This document shows positions 52,801 to 61,800 of a DNA stretch of 64,000 nucleotides, piece after piece. The first letter of the stretch is position 1. Every line of letters starts with the position of its first letter. This DNA comes from Lampris incognitus (lineage: Eukaryota > Chordata > Actinopteri > Lampriformes > Lampridae). The stretch spans positions 87,979,986-88,043,985 of the forward strand of contig NC_079212.1 of assembly GCF_029633865.1 (NCBI RefSeq), in the 5' to 3' direction. A program made the position numbers and the translations under genes. The notes below the pieces were generated by a model. It saw only the letters and a list, made by a program, of their open reading frames with translations, had not been told where the DNA came from and did no database searches.

Positions 52801-55800
52801 ATACCAATGTTGTCAGGATCTTGGGTATCTGTCCAGGCAGCAGCCTGCAACTTGTCAGCCAGCTCAGCAACCAGGGCTCCTTATTGGAGTACATCAGGCA
52901 CCACAAGAACAAACTCAGCCCTCAGAGGCTGCTCAACTGGTGTGTGCAAATTGCAAAGGTACAAGGCCATTATTTTTTTATTTTTTTTAATTTGATGTGC
53001 GTGCATTCATTTTTCCATGCATGTGTCCTGCTTGTGTCATTCAAGGAGACAGCACAGACTTTCAACATGCATGTCTTTGACTTTCCCGACAGGGTATGTA
53101 TTACTTGGAGGAACATAGGATGGTCCATAGAAACCTGGCTGCCAGAAATGTTCTCCTGAAGACGGATAACGTGGTCCAGATCTCAGGCTACGGCATTGCA
53201 GACCTGTTTTATCCCGACGAAAAGAAATATGTTTACAACGAGGTCAAGGTCTGTCATGTTCCAATAAAGATATAGTTATCTAAGGTTGCAGATACTTGCG
53301 TTAGAGGATCAAGGTCCATTAACAGAGGCTTGTCGTGGATTTTCCATTAAAAAAATACTGTGCGGAGGCTGCAGCTCTAGGCTAAAATTGTCTAGCCACC
53401 TAATTTTTATTTCTGTCTGCTCACATTCGTTGACCAATTTGCTGCCAGCATGAAAAATGGTTCATTTTCAGTGTTTTTGTAAATGCGATCAAGAGACACC
53501 AAATCATATTTATTATTTTATGTATTTTTCCCCCCATTTCTTCATTCTAGACACCAATAAAATGGATGGCACTAGAGAGCATCTTGTTTCGCAGATACAC
53601 CCATCAGAGTGATGTCTGGAGTTACGGTGAGTTTTCTGCAGATGTTTGAAATGACATTTATCACACGAGCATCCCTCGTAAGATTTAAAAATTGCAGGAA
53701 ACGGTGGGCTTGTGTGCTTTTGCGCAACTATATCAATCCCCTTGCTGTAGGTGTGACAATATGGGAGATGATGTCTTACGGGGCAGAGCCGTACGCAAAC
53801 ATGAGGTCACAGGAGGTACCTGATCTGTTGGAGAAGGGCGAACGTCTCTCCCAGCCTCACATCTGCACTATAGATGTCTACATGGTCATGGTCAAGTGTA
53901 AGTACCTGTACTGCTCTGTAGCTCAGTCTTATCTGCTCTGAAACAAAGTATAGCACCACTGAGATTGCATTAGTACACAATAACACCACCGCCTGACCTC
54001 ATAATATTGAACCGTGAATTGATTCGATTCTGCTTCTGTTATTTTGAATTGCTTATTCAAAAACTCCATGACACTTGAGCATGTTGCAACCTGCAACAAC
54101 AACTTTGTTTTGTAGAGCGCCTTTCAAGGAACCCAAGCATGCTTTACACTAGATAAGAAAAAAAAGAAGAAGATTAAAACAAAGCTCAAAAGACTAAACA
54201 CCACAGGCCTTAGTAAAAAGGGAGGTTTTCAGTAGTATTTTAAAATTGTCCAAAGAAGCAGCGTTGCAGATCTCTGCTGGAATAGAGCTCCAGAGGGTGG
54301 GGGCTGCCACATTAAAGGCTTTATCCCCTTAAGTCTACAGGCTGGTGCGGGGGATGGAAAACAGGCCCGTTTCTGCGGACCGCAGATTCCGGGATGGAAT
54401 ATAGGGGTTGAGGAGGTCTGATAGGGACTGGGGGGTATGGGCATGGAGGGATTTATAGGTGAGGAGGAAGATTTTATAATAAATGCAGGATTTGACTGGG
54501 AGCCAGTGAAGGTGGACAAGGGTGGGAGTGATGTGTTGCCAGGGCTTAGTGCGGATGAGCACCCTGGCAGCTGAATTCTGCATGTACTGAAGCCTCCCTA
54601 GGGCTCTTCTAGGTATCCCAAACAGGACTCCATTGCAATAATCCAGACGGGAGTTGATGAAGGCATGGATGAGGTCTCTACCACGGAGTCTGAGAGTAAT
54701 AGCCAGAGTCGGGAGGTGTTTTTGAGGTGAAAGAAAGCAGATTTGGTGACAGATTTGATGTGTGACTGGAATGAGAGGTTGGAGTCCATAATGACACAAA
54801 GGTTGTGGACTTCTGGGGATAGGCAGATGGAGCAGCCATCCACATGTAGGAGAAGATCTCCAACCTTCCAGAGCAGTGCCTTGGAAGCCAAAACTATGAG
54901 CTCAGTCTTATTGGTATTTAGCTTGAGTAGATTTGATTACATCCAGATTTTTATTTGGTGGAAGCAGTTAACAAGGGATTGTGGGGGGAGCTGAGACGAT
55001 GGTCTAGTGCTGAGATAAAGCTGCATGTCATCAGCATAGTAATGGAAACTTAAACCTAAACTTAGAACTTAATGGAAACTTAAACTAGGACTCTTGACCT
55101 CCCTCCCCAGGTTGGATGATTGACGAGAATGTCCGCCCGACCTTTAAGGAGCTGGCCAGTGAGTTCACTAAAATGGCCAGAGACCCGACCCGCTATCTTG
55201 TGATCAGGGTAAGGCTGTCTCTGCCTATGTCAATATAGATGTAATTTAGCTATATAGAATCATGGATTGAGACCAGAAATTTGACATTTCACGACTGATT
55301 ATATCTTTTTTCCACCAGGAGGACTGCGGCCCTCAAGAGTCTTCTCTAGATGAGCTTCACCAGAGAAGCACAGACCTGGTCGGGTTAGATGGTGAGCTGG
55401 AGGAGCAGGAGGTGGATGGGTTGAAGGACGGGACGAACCCACATGCCCTCTCTTGCCCTCAGTCCAGGAGCCTCTCTCACCTATCCAAGATGGACAGTCA
55501 CAAAGTAGGAGGATGACACATTTTTAGAGAGGCCTATGCTCATAGTGTCCTTTCCTGAATTAATGTTGCTTTTTCATCTTTTCTTCTAAAGGTGGTCCTG
55601 ACATCATCAAGCCTGGCTGGTTACCTGCCCATGACTCCAGGTGTTGATAGCCCAGGACAGGTTAGACTATTAGGCTATTGTGTGTTTTAATAGGGTTAGA
55701 TCTCCAGCCACTGAGGCTGCACAAGCCAGTGCATCCTTAGTGCCGGTCCCAAGCCCAGACAAATGGGGAGGGTTGCGTCAGGAAGGGCATCCGGCGTAAA

Positions 55801-58800
55801 ATCTTTGCCAAATCAAATATGCGGATCATAAATAAGACTTGCATACCGGATCGGTCGAGGCCCGGGTTACCAACGACCGCCACCGGTACTGTTAACCAGC
55901 AGGGTGTCGGTGGAAACTATGCTACTGTTGGGCGAAGGAGAAGGAGAGGGGGAAAGCATGTCCAGAGGCAGCTAGAGAGGAGGAAGAGTAGGCATGTGGA
56001 GGTGAGAGTTGGAACTTTGAATGTTGGCACTATGACTGGTAAAGGGAGAGAGCTGGCTGACATGATGGAAAGAAGAAAGGTAGGCATACTGTGTGTGCAA
56101 GAGACCAGGTGGAAGGGGAGTAAAGCCAGGAGTATCGGAGGTGGCTTCAAACTCTTCTACCATGGTGTGAATGGGAGGAGTAATGGGGTAGGGGTAATTC
56201 TGAAGGAAGAGTATGTCAAGAGCGTGTTGGAGGTGAAGAGAGTGTCAGACAGAGTGATGAGTATGAAGCTGGAAATTGAAGGTTTATTGCTGAATGTTAT
56301 CAGCGCATATGCCCCGCAAGTTGGGTGTGAGATGGATGAAAAAGAAGAATTCTGAAGTGAGTTGGACGACATGGTGGAGAGGGTACCCAAGGAGGAGAGA
56401 GTGGTGATTGGAGCGGACTTCAATGGACATGTTGGTGAAGGGAACAGAGGTGATGAGGGGGTGATGGGAAGGTATGGAGTCAAGAAGAGAAATGTGGAAG
56501 GACAGATGGTGGTGGATTTTGCGAAAAGGATGGAAATGGCTGTGGTGAATACATATTTCAAGAAGAGGGAGGAACACAGGGTGACATACAAGAGTGGAGG
56601 AAAGTGCACACAGGTGGACTATATCTTATGTAGAAGGCGCCATCTAAAAGGGATTGGAGACTGCAAGGTGGTGACAGGGGAGAACGTAGCTAGGCAGCAT
56701 CGGATGGTGGTCTGTAGGATGACTTTGGAGACCAAGAAGAGGAAGCGAGTGAAGACACAGCCGAAGATCAAATGGTGGAAGTTGAAGAAGGAAGACTGTT
56801 GTGTGGAGTTCAGGCAGGAGTTAAGACAGGCACTGGGTGGTAGTGAAGAGTTGCCAGATGGCTGGACAACCACTGCAGAAATAGTGAGGGAGACAGCTAG
56901 GAAGGTACTTGGTGTGTTATCAGGACAGAGGAAGGAAGACAAGGAGACTTGGCGGTGGAATGAGGAAGTACAGCAAATTATACAGAGGAAAAGGTTGGCA
57001 AAGAAGAAGTGGGATAGTAAGAGAGATGAAGAAAGTAGACAGGAGTACAAGGAGATGCAGCGTAAAGCAAAGAGAGAGGTGGCAAAGGCAAAGGAAAAGG
57101 CGTATGGTGAGTTGTATGACAGATTAGACACTAAGGAAGGAGAAAAGGACTTGTACCGATTGGCTAGACAGAGGGACCAAGCTGCAAAGGATGTGCAGCA
57201 AGTTAGGGCAATCAAGGATAGAGATGGAAATATGCTGACAAGCGAGGAGAGTGTGCTAAGAAAGTGGAAGGAATACTTTGAGGGGCTGATGAATGAAGAA
57301 AATGAGAGAGAGAGAAGGTTGGATGATGTAGGGATAGTGAATCAGGAAGTTCAGCGGATTAGCAAGGAGGAAGTGAGGGCAGCTATGAAGAGGATGAAGA
57401 GTGGAAAGGCAGTTGGTCCTGATGACATACCTGTGGAGGCATGGAGATGTTTAGGAGAGATGACAGTGGAGTTTTTAACTAGATTGTTTAACACAATGCT
57501 GGAAAGTGAGAGGGATGCCTGAGGAGTGGAGAAGAAGCATACTGGTACCGATTTTCAAGAACAAGGGTGATGTGCAGAACTGTAACAACTACAGAGGTAT
57601 AAAGTTGATCAGCCACAGCATGAAGATTTGGGAAAGAGTAATAGAAGCTAGGTTAAGAGGAGAGGTGATGATCAGCGAGCAGCAGTATGGGTTCATGCCA
57701 CGAAAGAGTACCACAGATGCGATGTTTGCTTTGAGAATGTTGATTGAGAAGTATAGAGAAGGCCAGAGAGAGTTGCATTGTGTCTTTGTAGATTTAGAGA
57801 AAGCTTATGACAGAGTGCCGAGAGAGGAGGTGTGGTATTGTATGAGGAAGTCAGGAGTTGCAGAGAAGTATGTAGGAGTGGTGCAGGATACGTATGAGGG
57901 CAGTGTGACAGGGGTGAGGTGTGCGGTTGGAATGACAGATGGGTTCAAGGTGGATTCAAGATTCAAAAAAGGACTGGTTGTTAAAATCCCTAGTGTTTAC
58001 ACTGCAACAGATTCAGTGGAGATCAAACTGGAGATGTCTGCCAAGGTGACATTGCCACCACCAGGACACATCATCAGTTGTGTACCTCAGCATCACAGGG
58101 TGTTTCGGCCTTTTATCACAAGACGCCCTCCGCTGAGGCAGGCCCACCACAGGTTGATCGGTCCTGGGTGTGTGACCTGTGGTTAGCTGTTCACCCTGGC
58201 AGCCCAGACGGCGTCTCTCCTTTTGAGCCAGATCCAGTGGCTAGTCCTCTCAGCAGTGTTGGCTAGCTCTTTGATCACTCTCCTGTGGGCCTGCCCCCTG
58301 ACTCCTAGTTCCCTCAGGAGTTTTGCTGTGGAGCTGGCAACAAAGCCCCTACAACCCACCTCCACAGGGCGCACCTTCACCTTCCAGCCTCTGTCCTCTG
58401 CTTCGGCTGCTAGGTTGGCGTACCGCAGCTTCTTACGCTCGTACGCTTCATCGACTGCATCCTCCCAGGGGACTGTGAGCTCAATGATGTAAGCGAGCTG
58501 GTTAGAATTGGACCAGAGGACGAGGTCTGGTCGCAAGGTGGTTGTTGTGATCTCTGTCGGGAAGATGAGCTTCTGGCCTAAGTCCACTTGCATTTCCCAA
58601 TCCCTGGCTGAGTTTAGTGAGCCTAAGTTGGGAAGTGAAGGGTTGGCCTTCAGTTTATCCCCCTCTCGGATGAAAGCTGGAAACCGCCGGGGCCCTTCCT
58701 GGTTGTTGAAGGGTTGGGCATTGATGGAAACCCTCTTGCAATCGAGTTCAGCTGCCAAGCACCTGAGCACCTGATTGTGTCACCAGGTGTATCTGCCTTG

Positions 58801-61800
58801 GGTAAGGCTGGTCTTGCAGCCAACCAAGATATGCCTGAGGGTTGCTGGGGCTGTACACAGGGAGCAAGATGGATTCTCTCCAAACCAGAGATCTAGATTT
58901 ATGGGAGAGGGCAGGACATCATATGTGGCCTTGATGATGAAACTCAGCCTGTTTGATTCCATGCTCCAGAGCTCACTCCATGTGAGTTTCCTCTTTTCAA
59001 CACCCTCCCACCTCATCCAGCGACCCTGTTTGGCTTGTGCTACGGCTTTAGCACATCTGGCTGCTTCTTCCTGTCGGCGGACCTCCTCAACCACCATAGT
59101 TCGCCGTTCGGTAGTAGTCGCCTTTTGCCAGGTAGGTGTTTTTATTCCCAGGCCAAGGCCGCCTCTGCCTTGTTGAACATGGCCTACTACGTCTCGGTGG
59201 CGGAGGGCAGATTTCCCCTCCAGTACAGCTGCAGCCGGGGTCCATTTCTTCCCTGTTGCTAGGGTTGGAGCAACTCCTCTCACTATTGGGTCTCAGGATT
59301 CTGTGAGGGACATGTCCAGCCTGGAGGTGGGATTACATTAGGATCGGCTCTGAGCCCTTTCTTGTTTGCAATGGTGATGGACAGGTTGACGGACAAGATC
59401 AGGCAGGAGTCTCCATGGACGATGATGTTCGCGGATGACATTGTGATCTGTAGTGAGAGTAGGGTGCAGGTTGAGGAGAGCCTGGAGAGGTGGAGGTATG
59501 CACTGGAGAGAAGAGGAATGAAAGTCAGTAGGAGCAAGACAGAATACCTATGCGTGAATGAGAGAGAGGACAGTGGAATGGTCAGGATGCAAGGAGTGGA
59601 GGTGACAAAGGCATTTGAGTTTAAATACTTGGGGTCAACTGTCCAAAGTAACAGGGAGTGCAGTAGAGAGGTGAAAAAGAGAGTGCAGGCAGGTTGGAGT
59701 GGGTGGAGAAGTGTGTCAGGAGTGATTTGCGACAGAAGGGTACCAGCAAGAGTTAAAGGGAAAGTTTACAAGATGGTTGTGAGACCAGCTATGTTATATG
59801 GTTTGGAGACAGTGGCACTGGCGAAAAGACAGGAGGCGGAGCTGGAGGTGGCAGAGTTGAAGATGCTAAGATTTTCACTGGGAGTAACGAAGAAGGACAG
59901 GATTAGGAACGATTATATTAGAGGGACCGCTCAGGTTGGACAGTTTGGAGACAAAGCAAGAGAGGCAAGATTGAGATGGCTTGGACATGTGTGGAGGAGA
60001 GATGCTGAGTATATTGGGAGAAGGATGCTGAATATGGAGCTGCCAGGGAAGAGGAGAAGAGGAAGGCCAAAGAGGAGGTTTATGGATGTGGTAAGAGAAG
60101 ACATGCAGGTGGCTGGTGTGACAGAGGAAGACGCAGAAGACAGGAAGAAATGGAAACGGATGATCCGCTGTGGCGACCCCTAACGGGAGCAGCCGAAAGT
60201 AGTAGTAGTAGTAGATCTGGTGGGGCAGTAAGTCCCTGCACATTGAAAATCCTCAAACTGTGAGCGAACTGATTTACATCTGAATCAGTGAGGCCATATG
60301 TGATGATTTTGCCTAATTGGTATTTAAATTATGCATGCAGTTTAGTGTTCCCAAATTTCAATGACCACTGATAACAAACAAAGCAGAAATATTTGTTGTC
60401 CTTACAAAACATATCCAAACCAGCTTTCTGCACCCCAACCTGTTTGCACCCTAATATCATCTTCAGATACCATTTTTTACTGAACACAGTGCTGTTTGTG
60501 TTTACTTTGTGCAGGTGATGTGGCAGTCACGCTCACGGCTAAACTCGGCCCGGACGGTGTCTGAGAGCTCAGAAGGCCATGGCATGGTGGTGGAACTAGA
60601 ACTGAATGAGGACCTCTCATTAGCTGGAAGTCTGAAGAGGAAACGTCATCGCACGGACAGCGCTTATATGTCACAGAGGGATAGCATGTCTGGCGAGCCT
60701 CCTGAAACTCCGTCTCCAGACATGGAGGATGAGGAAGACCAGAATGGATATGTGCTCCCTGGAGACAGCCCAGAACGAGGTAATATTGTTGATGGCATAT
60801 CATGTGCATTTCTCTACCAGGCTTTCAGTCAGAAACAGTCTAGGACCCTTTTTCCACTCTCCCATTGCCTCAGCAAGAAAGGAAAACACTAAAGATGAGT
60901 GGACTGTCCATTCTCCTTATAAAAACACCATCATTATACCTTGCCCTAGCTGGTCTCTTGCCTAGAAAAGGGGGACATTTATAAGAAACCTAAAATGTTG
61001 TTGTTTTTTTTACTCAGAATTACTTATTAACCTTCAAGATGCATTGCTTTAGCACAAAGTAGAGTTCCACCTGTGCAAGAAATCAGAACTTTTCTTGCTA
61101 GACCAACACCTCACTGCTATTTGTAAAAGAGGTCTTGCTTTCCAGGATAATTGCAGAAACAATCAGTCTGTATGCAAATATGAGTTTTGAACCCTTACTA
61201 AATCTAGACAACTCTCAATTACTTTCTAGACACCATCCTGTCCACTTGTCGAGGCATTCGGTCACATGACAGGATGCGCAAGGCTCACTCATCAGAACTC
61301 TTGGGAGGTCCAGACAATGATGAATACGAGTACATGAACAAACAGACGTGCCGACCATCTCCCCCAACCAGGCAGGGCAGCACTCTCAAAGACAACACCC
61401 TGTGGCTGAAGATGAGTAAGAGGCAAGCTTCCTCACAAGTGACCGCAGGCTCAGGTGACACCACATGGTCTGCAGAGGATAGGGAAGGGTGCACAAGACA
61501 CGAGGATTCAAATCCAGATCCAAAAGACCAGGACTCTCACAATGTTCAATATGAATACATGGACATAAGAGGCTGTGAAATAGAGGACTACGGTCCCCCA
61601 ACGTATAACCCCCCTCACCAAGCATCAATGGTAAATGAACAAGCGGGAGTTAGAGGAGGAGAGGCAGAGGATGAAGAGGAGGAAGACTATGTGGAGGACA
61701 GTAACTATCAGTACACCAACAAACAGCCAAAGTTGCGGCAGGCTCTCCAAAGCAGGAAGGAGCAGAGGGTGCAGGGAAGGAGTAAGGGCGAAGCCTGCGA

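Noticed and set aside
58078-58892. Plus-strand open frames between RTE halves
   Set aside because: They are shadows of the minus-strand LINE with the restriction-like endonuclease.
55819-60183. Cellular gene of craniofacial development protein 2 type
   Set aside because: Such names in fish annotations usually denote the RTE endonuclease; the RT motifs, TAGTAG tail and flanking duplications show a LINE.
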